61,407 nucleotides of DNA from a virus, in the IMG/VR virus record IMGVR_UViG_3300023174_000176, positions 1-61,407 of that record. One strand, 5' to 3'. Positions 41,643 through 50,091 of this stretch are shown here, in pieces; within the stretch, counting starts at the first letter, position 1; each line of letters opens with the position of its first letter. A model generated the notes under the pieces. It was given only the letters and a program-made list of their open reading frames with translations. It was not told the origin of the DNA and made no database searches. The position numbers and the translations under genes were made by a program.

Positions 41643-42218
41643 ATGAGAGCAATAGAACTATACGAATCAGCCGCAAGTGAACTAGCTAAGAAACTTCCTA
41701 GCTTAGAGAAACACGACTATAATACCATTGATAAACTAATGAAAAATATAGCAAAAAAACATCAGATAACTGGTGATGCATTGCATGACTTATTTGTTAG
41801 AAAATATCACAAAACTCCGGACAGTTGGATTAAAGATAAACTAGATGAGAGTGGACAAGAAGATTTAAATAGTAATCCTATTGTACAGAAGTTTTTAGCT
41901 TGGACAAGTAAGAAGTTAAATTTACAAAGTACACCAAAGATAGAGTTTAGCTATGATAGTAAAGAAGCACAAGAAGGACATCATACTGGTAGACATAATC
42001 CAGAGACGGGTGAAGTATGGGTTTATTGTGCTAATAGAAATTTAGTAGATATATTTCGTACAGTATTCCATGAATTAGTTCATGTACGTCAAGGTGAATT
42101 AAATATGATTAAGCCTGGTGATAGTTATCCAGGTAGTCCTATAGAAGCAGAAGCAGATATGATGGCTGGAAAATATATTAAAATATTTGGTAAAGCACAT
42201 CCCGAAATTTTTCAATAA
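41643..42218 (+). CDS. HExxH zinc metallopeptidase-like protein
   Basis: A 191-residue protein. ATG at 41643 (MRAIELYESAASELAKKLPS) is preferred over the GTG six codons upstream because the promoter lies between; MRAIE is also the start of the 39845 protein. The C-terminal half has the zinc motif HELVH (143-147) and a likely third ligand in PIEAEADMMAG (168-170). LYE/S near residue 8 resembles a capsid-targeting cleavage site. It may be a protease delivered with DNA or used in assembly; the substrate is unknown. Confidence 0.82.
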   Translation: MRAIELYESAASELAKKLPSLEKHDYNTIDKLMKNIAKKHQITGDALHDLFVRKYHKTPDSWIKDKLDESGQEDLNSNPIVQKFLAWTSKKLNLQSTPKIEFSYDSKEAQEGHHTGRHNPETGEVWVYCANRNLVDIFRTVFHELVHVRQGELNMIKPGDSYPGSPIEAEADMMAGKYIKIFGKAHPEIFQ

Positions 42219-42228
42219 AGAGTAACAT

Positions 42229-43224
42229 ATGTCAGTAACAATAACAGGCGGAATATCATTTGGTGGAGGAGTAGGAATAACTGCCGGACCACCGACAATG
42301 CCTACAGCAGGATGGTTTGGTGGAGGTTATAATCTTGGTCCAGGTAGTGCAGGTAGGTCAACCGTAGAACGTATGACTTTTGCGACAGATACTTCTGCAT
42401 TGACTATCACCGGTCCTTTAAGTCAAGCTAGAAGGCAGTTAGGATCAGCGGGTACCCCTACTGCCGGCTGGTTTGCAGGTGGATATATTTTAGGTGGCGG
42501 GCCCGGCATCTTGTCCAGAGTAGATCGCATTACATATTCAACTGATACAGCAACTGCTAGCGTTCGTGGACCACTGGCTAGTGCTAGATACTATATTGCA
42601 GGCACTTCAAATTATACTACTAATGGCTGGTTTGGTGGAGGTGGTAACTTTGGTTCACCGGTATCTGCTGTACAAAGTATTACATATTCTACAGATACTG
42701 CAACTGCCGTTTTACGAGGACCATTAAGCATAGCAAGAACAGCAGTAAACTCAACAGGTACTAGTAGTTACGGATGGTTTATGGGAGGAGCCTCGCCAGG
42801 CGTGGTGTCTACTATAGACCGTATTGACTATTCAAATGATACTGCAACAGCAAGTATACGTGGTCCATTAGCATCCGCAAGATATACAGGTGTAGGAGCA
42901 GTTACTGATTTTACTACATATGGTTGGTACGGTGGAGGTAATTCCGGACCAACATCAACTCTGATACAACGTGTAACTTTTGCAACAGATACCGCAACCG
43001 CAACTAATCGCGGAACGTTATCAGGAGGTGTAAATCAATTTGGTGGTTCTGTTAATAACGGCACGTATGGCTGGATTGCTGGGGGCGGCACCCCACCTAA
43101 TGGTGGTGCAGGGAGTTCAGTTATACAACGTATTACATATGCAAATGATACCGTAGGAACAACTAATGTGAGTAATTTAAGTCTAGGTAAAGCATTTTTA
43201 GCTGGTAATTCAGGCGTACAATAA
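42229..43224 (+). CDS. Six-repeat propeller-like protein (YGWFGGG family), copy 1
   Basis: A 331-residue protein: a short Gly-rich leader (MSVTITGGISFGGGVGITAG), Pro linker, then six repeats of about 45-50 residues of the form GWFGGG-loop-STVDRITYATDTATASVRGPLSxAR-x-AGT. Conserved Trp/Gly positions and repeat count fit a six-bladed beta-propeller. Blades differ mainly in the loops after GGG. It begins the array that ends at 53394 and has an RBS-like AAAGAGTAAC. Probable surface-exposed virion protein; no ligand can be named. Confidence 0.8.
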   Translation: MSVTITGGISFGGGVGITAGPPTMPTAGWFGGGYNLGPGSAGRSTVERMTFATDTSALTITGPLSQARRQLGSAGTPTAGWFAGGYILGGGPGILSRVDRITYSTDTATASVRGPLASARYYIAGTSNYTTNGWFGGGGNFGSPVSAVQSITYSTDTATAVLRGPLSIARTAVNSTGTSSYGWFMGGASPGVVSTIDRIDYSNDTATASIRGPLASARYTGVGAVTDFTTYGWYGGGNSGPTSTLIQRVTFATDTATATNRGTLSGGVNQFGGSVNNGTYGWIAGGGTPPNGGAGSSVIQRITYANDTVGTTNVSNLSLGKAFLAGNSGVQ

Positions 43225-43235
43225 AGGTAATAAAA

Positions 43236-43469
43236 ATGGCAATAGTATTTAGTGGTGGATTTATAGCAAGTGGATTTACAATAGTAGCAGGACCGGCGGG
43301 ATCTCCACCTAACACAGAGGCGTGGTTTGGCGGAGGTAGAGATTACTTCGGAATCATATTATCAACAATAAACCGTATTACATATGCAACTGATACAAAT
43401 ACAGCATCTGTACGTGGTCCATTAAGTTCAGTCAAATATCAACATGCAGCCGCAAGTAATATTCAATAA
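43236..43469 (+). CDS. One-repeat mini version of the propeller family
   Basis: A 77-residue protein with the usual leader (MAIVFSGGFIASGFTIVAGP), Pro linker, a single repeat (AWFGGGRDYFGIILSTINRI, then TYATDTNTASVRGPLS) and the family ending (AAASNIQ). RBS AAAGGTAA. It has both intact ends, so it looks like a deletion product kept as a gene or a recombination donor rather than random debris. Confidence 0.7.
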   Translation: MAIVFSGGFIASGFTIVAGPAGSPPNTEAWFGGGRDYFGIILSTINRITYATDTNTASVRGPLSSVKYQHAAASNIQ

Positions 43470-43492
43470 TATTTTCATCACTGATATCCCCC

Positions 43493-43500
43493 GCTAAATA
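43493..43500 (+). promoter_or_regulatory. Late promoter candidate (GCTAAATA), leaderless spacing
   Basis: GCTAAATA ends five bases before the ATG at 43506. It is one of the weaker octamers but has the same spacing as the others. Confidence 0.5.
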
Positions 43501-43505
43501 TCTAC

Positions 43506-44162
43506 ATGTCAATATTAATAGGAATGCCTTGCTACGGCGGAGTAGTATCAGATAAAACAACTAATGCCCTCTTTAAATTGGGTAAACAATTAGTTAGAAA
43601 TAACATAGATCACGGAATGCTCACACTTGCAAACGAAAGTTTAATAAGTCGTGGTCGCAGTCGTATAGCTAACTTCTTCATAAACAATACTAATTTTGAA
43701 TATCTGTTCTTTTTAGATAGCGATGTTGGTTTTGAAGCTGATGATGTACTAAAACTTCTTAATCACAATAAAGAAATGGTATGCGGTGCTTACCCAATGA
43801 AAACAATACCACTAAAATGGAACTTCACACTCACAGAACCAAAACACCGTGAAGGTGATCTAGTCGCTATAGATAAAATTGGTATCGGTTTCAGTCTCAT
43901 TCACCGTAACGTATTCATTCGTATAGCAAAACAATACCCAGAACTTAAATATACACCAACAAACGAAAGTACAACACATAACCCAACTGAAGATGAATAT
44001 AATAACAGCTATCACTACTTCCATGAAATGCGTCAAGGTGATATATATTTACCAGAAGATTTAAGCTTCTTTACAAGAGCACGTAATGTAGGAATGCAAG
44101 CTTGGATGGATACTAGTATCAATCTATGTCACGTTGGTAGTCATGTCTTTCAGGAACTATAA
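43506..44162 (+). CDS. GT-A type glycosyltransferase
   Basis: A 218-residue relative of the 30339 enzyme without its basic tail: ILIGMPCYGGVVSDKTTNAL, TLANESLISRGRSRIANFFI, the DxD in FFLDSDVGF, and CGAYPMKTIPLKW. The C-terminal part has LPEDLSFFTRARNVGMQAWM, matching the EDWTFCENHRDLGGRIW region of the relative. It heads a run of four overlapping or adjacent genes (glycosyltransferase, oxygenase, unknown, sulfotransferase) under one late-type promoter, suggesting they act on one product. Confidence 0.82.
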   Translation: MSILIGMPCYGGVVSDKTTNALFKLGKQLVRNNIDHGMLTLANESLISRGRSRIANFFINNTNFEYLFFLDSDVGFEADDVLKLLNHNKEMVCGAYPMKTIPLKWNFTLTEPKHREGDLVAIDKIGIGFSLIHRNVFIRIAKQYPELKYTPTNESTTHNPTEDEYNNSYHYFHEMRQGDIYLPEDLSFFTRARNVGMQAWMDTSINLCHVGSHVFQEL

Positions 44163-44776
44163 TGAAAACTAATATTGTAATTATTGATGACTTCCTAGAT
44201 GACCCTTATCAAATGCGATTAAACGCATTAAACTCAAATTATCCAGAACCAAAAGATCATACATATCCGGGAAAAAACTCTGATAAATCTTACTTCACAG
44301 AAGAAATGCTAGAGAAGGTACAAAATCGTTGGGGTGATTACTTAATCCCAGCAGAAGGTAGTAGTTGTGGCTATTTTAGAATTAGTTTAGCAACTGATAC
44401 CTTTGAACAAAATATACATATTGATCCAGGATGGGATGTAGGTGGCGTACTATATCTTAATACACCAAATCAATGTCGTCCAGAATCTGGAACACACTTT
44501 TATTATCATAACAGATTGGGTATAGAACGTGCACCAGCTACACCAGAAGAAGGTAAGTTCTTAGGATTTAGTTGTTATGAAGAAATACGTAAAAATATAA
44601 TATATGGTGATGGGCTTGATAAAAGTTTATGGACACGTTATGCATCTAGTCCAATGAAATATAATCGTTTAGTATTGTTTGATCCACTATTATGGCACAG
44701 TCATGGTGATAACTTTGGTGACTGTTTAGATAACGGCAGATTGGTTATGTTGTTCTTCTTTACTAAACAAAAATGA
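44162..44776 (+). CDS. Iron/2-oxoglutarate oxygenase-like protein (DUF6445-like)
   Basis: A 204-residue protein. Residues 84-98 NIHIDPGWDVGGVLYLN give an HxD pair (His86, Asp88); the distal His is in LLWHSHGDNFG (179 or 181) and Arg193 could hold 2-oxoglutarate. The N-terminal IIDDFLDDPYQMR is typical of this oxygenase group. It would hydroxylate an unknown protein, sugar or small molecule. Its start overlaps the glycosyltransferase stop by one base, and its end overlaps the next gene by four. Confidence 0.72.
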   Translation: MKTNIVIIDDFLDDPYQMRLNALNSNYPEPKDHTYPGKNSDKSYFTEEMLEKVQNRWGDYLIPAEGSSCGYFRISLATDTFEQNIHIDPGWDVGGVLYLNTPNQCRPESGTHFYYHNRLGIERAPATPEEGKFLGFSCYEEIRKNIIYGDGLDKSLWTRYASSPMKYNRLVLFDPLLWHSHGDNFGDCLDNGRLVMLFFFTKQK

Positions 44777-45267
44777 AATCAGCTTACTACGTACCAAACT
44801 TCCCAATAAATCGTATCACGCAAACCGGTGAAGATGGTTGGTGTCATATGCCAAATCATCCACGTAGTCGTTATGATTATTTGGGTGCTATATTAGAACA
44901 TATGGATAACAGTAAACGTATTGACCCAATACAAATAATTATACATGATGAACAACAAGTACATGCTGGACCAAGTGGTGTATCCAGATTGTTTGCATTA
45001 ACACATCAAAGACAGTATACTCATATACCCTGTATCGTAAGTAGTGAAATATGTTATGAATGGTTTGGTGAAGATGTGGTTAAGATTAACACTACCGAAG
45101 AACTGTTAAGTTACTTTGATCCTAATTATTTACCTAAAAGCTATAGTTTAGATAACGGTGCATTTTGGCATAATGGTGCATGGAGTTATGAGGAACTAGA
45201 ACGTACTATGAATGTATCAGAAGCTACAAAATTACGTATGAAACAAATGATGACAGAAACAAATTAA
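44773..45267 (+). CDS. Hypothetical protein, weakly ParB/sulfiredoxin-like
   Basis: A 164-residue protein. The central part IDPIQIIIHDEQQVHAGPSG, then VSRLFALTHQRQYTHIPCIV, resembles the ParB/sulfiredoxin nucleotide-binding fold (beta strand, G-P-S-R, helix), but the usual metal-binding residues are not clear. A Trp-rich part follows. It is coupled to the oxygenase (ATGA) and one base before the sulfotransferase start. Function unknown. Confidence 0.65.
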   Translation: MKSAYYVPNFPINRITQTGEDGWCHMPNHPRSRYDYLGAILEHMDNSKRIDPIQIIIHDEQQVHAGPSGVSRLFALTHQRQYTHIPCIVSSEICYEWFGEDVVKINTTEELLSYFDPNYLPKSYSLDNGAFWHNGAWSYEELERTMNVSEATKLRMKQMMTETN

Positions 45268-45268
45268 A

Positions 45269-46114
45269 ATGAAACAAGAATTCTTTTTTTATAGTGGATT
45301 ACCAAGAGCTGGTGGAACAATGTTAGCTTCGGTAATGAACCAACATCCAGACTTATATGTAAGCCCATTAAGCCCAACTGTAGAGTTATTGTATTACACA
45401 GAGAAATATTTTGATGAAGGTAGTGAAGCGTATAGTGCTAATCCACAACCGTTAGCTAAACAGAGTGTATTAGAATCATTACCAAGAGAGTATTATAAGA
45501 ATATACCTAAAAAGTATATTATGGATAACAATAGAGCTTGGCCTAACAATACTGATAGAATTTGTAGATTTATGACTACTAAGCCAAAGATTGTATGTAT
45601 TGTACGAGATATACCATCTATACTAGCTAGTTTTATTGATTTAGTAAATCGTAGTAATAATCCAGGAGAGAACTTCATTGACCGTTGGTTAGTAGATAAT
45701 CGTATGGAATTGAACACTAGAAATCGTTGTTATTATTTGATGCAACCAACTGGGATTGTGAATCAGAGTTTATGGAGTATGTATCAGGGTTACAACAATC
45801 CAAGTATAAAAGCTTGTATGCATATAGTAGAGTATGACAATTTGATTAGTAAACCAGAAGAAACGATGAGTAATATTGTTGATTTTTTAGATATTCCATC
45901 ATATAAATTTGTGTTTAACAAGATTGAGAATGTAACGCCTGTAGATGATGTAACTTACAATTTAGAGGGTATGCATAGTGTACGACCTAAGCTAGCTAGT
46001 AGGAATTTAGATCCTATGGAGATATTAGGCCCTGAGTTAGTTAAGCAGTATTCTGGTTTAGAGTATTGGAGAGAAGCTAAGAAACCGAGTAAAATCAAGC
46101 TGTTTAGTATATAA
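45269..46114 (+). CDS. Sulfotransferase
   Basis: A 281-residue protein of the P-loop sulfotransferase group. The 5'-phosphosulfate loop is SGLPRAGGTMLASVMNQHPD (residues 9-28) and the 3'-phosphate motif is IVCIVRDIPSILASF near residue 112. A C-terminal segment (VEYDNLISKPEETMSNIVDF) matches the usual end region. It would transfer sulfate from PAPS to a sugar or Tyr. It ends the glycosyltransferase-oxygenase unit, so a sulfated glycan on virion or cell surface is likely. Confidence 0.85.
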   Translation: MKQEFFFYSGLPRAGGTMLASVMNQHPDLYVSPLSPTVELLYYTEKYFDEGSEAYSANPQPLAKQSVLESLPREYYKNIPKKYIMDNNRAWPNNTDRICRFMTTKPKIVCIVRDIPSILASFIDLVNRSNNPGENFIDRWLVDNRMELNTRNRCYYLMQPTGIVNQSLWSMYQGYNNPSIKACMHIVEYDNLISKPEETMSNIVDFLDIPSYKFVFNKIENVTPVDDVTYNLEGMHSVRPKLASRNLDPMEILGPELVKQYSGLEYWREAKKPSKIKLFSI

Positions 46115-46119
46115 TATTT

Positions 46120-46127
46120 GATAAATA
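46120..46127 (+). promoter_or_regulatory. Late promoter candidate (GATAAATA)
   Basis: GATAAATA 19 bases before the ATG at 46147, with RBS GAGAGA between, so this mRNA has a normal leader. Confidence 0.65.
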
Positions 46128-46146
46128 TACTAACGAGAGATAAATT

Positions 46147-47100
46147 ATGCCAGTAACGATAACAGCAGGAGTAACATTTAGCGGTGGTGGATTGACTATG
46201 GCCTTTGCACCTACACAAGCAACAGCAAGTTGGGCGGCAGGTGGTTATCCTCCATTAACTAGGTCAACAGTAAATAGGATAACATATGCCACTGATACTG
46301 CTACTGCTAGTGTTAGAGGTTCATTAACAGGTAACAATCAAACAGCCGCAGGCACCGGAACTACTATATATGGTTGGTTTGGTGGAGGATACACAACAGC
46401 CACTTATTATAGCACTATACAACGAATAACCTACACAAATGACACTGTTACAGCAACAAATAGAAGTACACTAAGTAATTCTCCTTCTAGTTTAGCAGCA
46501 AGTACAGACGGAACAACATATGGTTGGTTTGGTGGCGGTGATACCCCTGGTGCCGGTAACACATCACTTGTACAACGTTTAACTTTTGCAACAGATACTG
46601 CAGGTACTACTACTAAGGGTCCATTAAGCCTTGCAAGAAGTCAATTTAATGGTATGGGTACTAGTAGTTATGGTTGGTTTGGTGGCGGAGCAGTGCCTGC
46701 ATCAGTATCCAGAGTAGATCGTATTGATTATGCAAATGATACTGCTACTGCTAGCGTCCGTGGTGCGTTAACATCGGCGGTATATGGTGCTGCCGCAATC
46801 AGTGACGGTAGTACTTATGGATACTTCATTGCAGGAATTCCGTATACTAGTGTTACACAACGTATTACTTTTGCAAATGATACAGGACTGGCAACTACTA
46901 GAGGTCCTTATTGGACTGTTATATACGGTGCATCTGGATCAGGTAATGACACATTTGGATATGTTACTGCAGGAAACACCGGTACACCAATCTCTACTGT
47001 AGGACGCATCACATATGCAACTGATACAGCAACCGCAAGTCAGCGTGGTCCTATGACTTATTCTGCCTTCAATATAGCATCAAGTGCAGGTATACAATAA
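46147..47100 (+). CDS. Six-repeat propeller-like protein (YGWFGGG family), copy 2
   Basis: A 317-residue family member: leader MPVTITAGVTFSGGGLTMAF, then six repeats (WAAGGY, GWFGGGYTT, GWFGGGDTP, GWFGGGAVP, GYFIAGIP, GYVTAGNTG). The last two blades have lost the FGGG signature, so this copy is more diverged. It ends with the family's AGIQ. The GT4-like gene follows seven bases later. Confidence 0.8.
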   Translation: MPVTITAGVTFSGGGLTMAFAPTQATASWAAGGYPPLTRSTVNRITYATDTATASVRGSLTGNNQTAAGTGTTIYGWFGGGYTTATYYSTIQRITYTNDTVTATNRSTLSNSPSSLAASTDGTTYGWFGGGDTPGAGNTSLVQRLTFATDTAGTTTKGPLSLARSQFNGMGTSSYGWFGGGAVPASVSRVDRIDYANDTATASVRGALTSAVYGAAAISDGSTYGYFIAGIPYTSVTQRITFANDTGLATTRGPYWTVIYGASGSGNDTFGYVTAGNTGTPISTVGRITYATDTATASQRGPMTYSAFNIASSAGIQ

Positions 47101-47107
47101 ACAACCA

Positions 47108-48928
47108 ATGATCTCTGGCGCTACCCAATCTGGGTTTCACTTTCTACAAGAACATATCAACTTCCCAACTGATACTTCAGTAGATTTTGACCCGCATAAA
47201 CTAATCAATAGCAATAAACAAATAAAAATACTATGGGCACACTATGCTCATGATCAACCAATATTCTTAAACGTTGATTGGACTAAAATAACACATATAG
47301 TATGTGTAAGTGATTGGCAACGACAACAATTCATTAAGTATCTTAATATACCAAAACATAAAATATCTGTAATACGCAACGGTGGTGCAGATTATTTTAC
47401 ATACAAAGAAAAAACAAACAAAACTCTTATATACGCTAGTACACCATTTCGTGGACTAAAATATCTACCCTATATCTTTAAACAAGTATTAAAACAACAT
47501 CCAGATGCTATACTAAAAGTATTCTCGGGTATGAAATTATACGGAGATAATGATACACAAGAGTTCAAACAGATATACAATGAACTAAAAAACACCCCAA
47601 ATACATTCTATAATGAACCAATAACTCATCAACAACTAGCTAATGAGTTTAGAGAAGCATCAGTATTGGTTTATCCGAATATATGGGAAGAAACAAGCTG
47701 TGTAACATTGATAGAAGCAATGCGTTCAGGATGTTACCCAATATTAAGTGATATAGGTGCATTACCCGAAACAAGTAATGGTTATGGAACAATAGTGCCA
47801 TTAGATGCAACATATCATCCAAGTGGATGGATACCAAGCAAACAGTTTTTAGATGTGTTTGCAGATAATATTTGCCAAGCATTAACTCAAACTAAATATC
47901 ATCATACAAAAGAACAAGCTGAGTGGGCTTGTGAATATTATAACTGGAATACTATTGCCATTCAATGGCATACACTATTAAACAAACTATCAACAAAAGG
48001 ATCAACAATGAAAAAGAAAATGGAAATATCTAATCTAACATCACATACAGGTGATAAGATTGTGCATGATGAGAAAGTACTAACCCAAGTATTTGATGAA
48101 ATATTCCGTTGGGAAGAAGCAGATAAAGAACATGCTCAAGGGCGTAGCAATTTCCAAATTGAAAAGTTTATTGCACTAGATAACTATACTATTCCAAGTG
48201 CGTTCAATGCTATGTTGAAGAATCGTAGAATTATGGCAGAAGGCTTATTCAGCAAAATTACTGAGATGAAAGAACATCAACGTGAGTTTGATTATAAGTG
48301 GAACAAGAAAAACAAAGAAGAACCAATTCAATGGCCAACTAAAGATGGTGGCACTAAGTTGTGCTGGTATGATTTGGATTATTTGAATCTACAAAACTTC
48401 TTAAAGAGTAGTGAGTTAGAGATTCGTGATCGGGTACAACAGATTGCTACGTTTGATAAGATATTAGATAGATTAGTAGAACAGAATGGTGGTCCAATCA
48501 CACGTGAACAGTTTGAGAGTGAAGACCATGTATATTGGGAGCGTAGATTAGCTAACCAAGCTATGGATGAGATGATTAGTCGTAACACTGGTATTGGTGT
48601 TGGTAACATTCACAGTATGCGTAGAGCCAGTGCTCCTACATTGATTTCTGGTGATGTAAATCGTGTTAAGAATGACTTCCCTGATTTAGGTAAAGCGTTG
48701 ACTGGTGGTGAACATAGTGTAGAGTTCTTATTAGAGTTACAGAAGAAAGTTGTTGCTGGTATTGAAGAAGTTACCAGTAGTGATATTTTATCATTAGCTA
48801 ATGAGAAGGTTACTGAGCGTATTGGCATTACTGAAAGATTAGATAGAATGCATGAGAAGCCATCAACACATAGTAAACCAGAAGTTTCTCCAAAAAGTTT
48901 GTTCAATGACAAATGGAATAGTAAATGA
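47108..48928 (+). CDS. GT4-like glycosyltransferase fused to a phage protein domain
   Basis: A 606-residue protein. Residues 1-300 form a GT-B, family 4-like glycosyltransferase: VCVSDWQRQQFIKYLNIPKH, SVIRNGGADYF, IYASTPFRGLKYLPYIFKQV, and EETSCVTLIEAMRSGCYPIL with the acid motif; the N-terminal Rossmann half is short. Residues 301-606 are unrelated, helical and charged (IVHDEKVLTQVFDEIFRWEE), like free-standing phage proteins. ATG at 47108 is preferred over the GTG at 47084 in the previous gene. An internal ATG at 48008 has a good RBS (AAAAGGATC), so the second half may also be made alone. Confidence 0.75.
   Translation: MISGATQSGFHFLQEHINFPTDTSVDFDPHKLINSNKQIKILWAHYAHDQPIFLNVDWTKITHIVCVSDWQRQQFIKYLNIPKHKISVIRNGGADYFTYKEKTNKTLIYASTPFRGLKYLPYIFKQVLKQHPDAILKVFSGMKLYGDNDTQEFKQIYNELKNTPNTFYNEPITHQQLANEFREASVLVYPNIWEETSCVTLIEAMRSGCYPILSDIGALPETSNGYGTIVPLDATYHPSGWIPSKQFLDVFADNICQALTQTKYHHTKEQAEWACEYYNWNTIAIQWHTLLNKLSTKGSTMKKKMEISNLTSHTGDKIVHDEKVLTQVFDEIFRWEEADKEHAQGRSNFQIEKFIALDNYTIPSAFNAMLKNRRIMAEGLFSKITEMKEHQREFDYKWNKKNKEEPIQWPTKDGGTKLCWYDLDYLNLQNFLKSSELEIRDRVQQIATFDKILDRLVEQNGGPITREQFESEDHVYWERRLANQAMDEMISRNTGIGVGNIHSMRRASAPTLISGDVNRVKNDFPDLGKALTGGEHSVEFLLELQKKVVAGIEEVTSSDILSLANEKVTERIGITERLDRMHEKPSTHSKPEVSPKSLFNDKWNSK
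47995..48010 (+). promoter_or_regulatory. Internal ribosome binding site and start in the GT4 fusion gene
   Basis: AAAAGGATC lies five bases before the in-frame ATG at 48008 (MKKKMEISNL), at the junction of the two domains. It could give a separate product of 306 residues. Confidence 0.5.
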
Positions 48929-49629
48929 AAAACAATTTATTAACTAACATATTGATTGCACCCAATGTGATTTCCAAAGAGGGTGTAGCTTTTATTATAG
49001 AGCATGCCAAGAGACAGAAGAAAGTTGATTTATCTGTATTTGATCCAGAACAAAGTAACAAGAGTAAAGATACCAAGTTTAGTGTAGATAAGAAGGTTAG
49101 AGATACACAGATGATTGACCTAGAAGATATTGCTAGTGAGATTATTGATTTGTTTCGTAATGTTGTAACCAATGTTATTAATCCATTTTATGAGTTTGAG
49201 GTTAAAGATTCTGAGTTACCGCAGTTATTACATTATGGTATAGATGGGCATTATATGCCACATTGTGATGGAGAGTCGTTATGGAAGCCACCAGGAAATG
49301 AGCCATTAATTTGGCGTAAGAGTACTGATAGAGATTTGAGTACAGTATTATTTTTAAATGATGATTTTGAAGGTGGTGATTTTGTATTCCCTGAATTAAA
49401 AATTAGAGTTCGGCCAGAGCCAGGAATGTTAGTTTGTTTCCCCTCTACGCATGAGTATTTGCATGGTGTTGAGCCAATTACTAAAGGAACCAGATATAGT
49501 ATTGTTAATTGGATGACAGTTAAGGGTTTTCTAAGTATGGAAGAAGAAACTCAGATGATTAATCATAAATACAATATAGGTATTGATAAGCCTATTAATA
49601 AAAAGGAAAAAACATGGCTAAGTACATAA
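48925..49629 (+). CDS. Prolyl-4-hydroxylase-like iron/2-oxoglutarate oxygenase
   Basis: A 234-residue P4Hc-type protein. Iron ligands: His113 and Asp115 in HYMPHCDGE and His180 in EYLHGVEPI; Arg190 in TKGTRYSIVNW binds 2-oxoglutarate. LSTVLFLNDDFEGGDFVFPE is a strong family signature. Such enzymes hydroxylate Pro, Lys or Asp in proteins. It overlaps the fusion gene by four bases and the next gene by 16. It may modify the Pro-rich linkers or loops of the neighbouring propeller proteins (inference). Confidence 0.88.
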   Translation: MKNNLLTNILIAPNVISKEGVAFIIEHAKRQKKVDLSVFDPEQSNKSKDTKFSVDKKVRDTQMIDLEDIASEIIDLFRNVVTNVINPFYEFEVKDSELPQLLHYGIDGHYMPHCDGESLWKPPGNEPLIWRKSTDRDLSTVLFLNDDFEGGDFVFPELKIRVRPEPGMLVCFPSTHEYLHGVEPITKGTRYSIVNWMTVKGFLSMEEETQMINHKYNIGIDKPINKKEKTWLST

Positions 49630-50027
49630 AGCATTATTACGTAGATGGTGAGAATTTAGTAGAGTTCTTTGTTGATAAGAACATGGGACCAAATGGTAAG
49701 ACACATCCAAGAATTGATGGATTAGACGTTAAGTTTTGGTTTGTAGACAATAATGGAATTGATTATTGTATGAGTGTAGTACCGGATGAGACTATAATTG
49801 TTCCGACAAATGGATTAGGTGAAGGCACCTATGAGCAGTGGTCCAATGAAGTTGCTGGCCAATTTGAAGCACAGAGAGCAAGTGTAGCCAGTAATAGTGA
49901 TATGTTGACACGTTTGGGTAAGACTGAAGCTGAAGTATTAGCTATGAGTTTTGACAATAGTAGTGTTGATTCAATGTTAGCTAGTTTTGCTCAACTTGTA
50001 CCCGCACCTGAAAACTTAGGTAGTTAA
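49614..50027 (+). CDS. Hypothetical protein
   Basis: A 137-residue protein starting inside the oxygenase gene (RBS AAAAGGAAA). N-terminal beta-rich part YIKHYYVDGENLVEFFVDKN, then LDVKFWFVDNNGIDYC, followed by helices with EQWSNEVAGQFEAQRASVAS. No recognised domain. A 64-base gap with two late-type octamers follows. Confidence 0.72.
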   Translation: MAKYIKHYYVDGENLVEFFVDKNMGPNGKTHPRIDGLDVKFWFVDNNGIDYCMSVVPDETIIVPTNGLGEGTYEQWSNEVAGQFEAQRASVASNSDMLTRLGKTEAEVLAMSFDNSSVDSMLASFAQLVPAPENLGS

Positions 50028-50050
50028 TTCTTGTTCTAAGCCATAGTAGT

Positions 50051-50058
50051 TATAAATA
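50051..50058 (+). promoter_or_regulatory. Perfect T4 late promoter octamer TATAAATA
   Basis: TATAAATA lies 33 bases before the ATG at 50092, just upstream of a second octamer at 50063. Confidence 0.65.
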
Positions 50059-50062
50059 GTGT

Positions 50063-50070
50063 GATAAATA
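50063..50070 (+). promoter_or_regulatory. Late promoter candidate (GATAAATA), tandem with 50051
   Basis: GATAAATA 21 bases before the ATG at 50092; RBS AAAGGAA lies between. The two octamers are 12 bases apart. Confidence 0.65.
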
Positions 50071-50091
50071 CACTATGTTAAAGGAAAAGAT

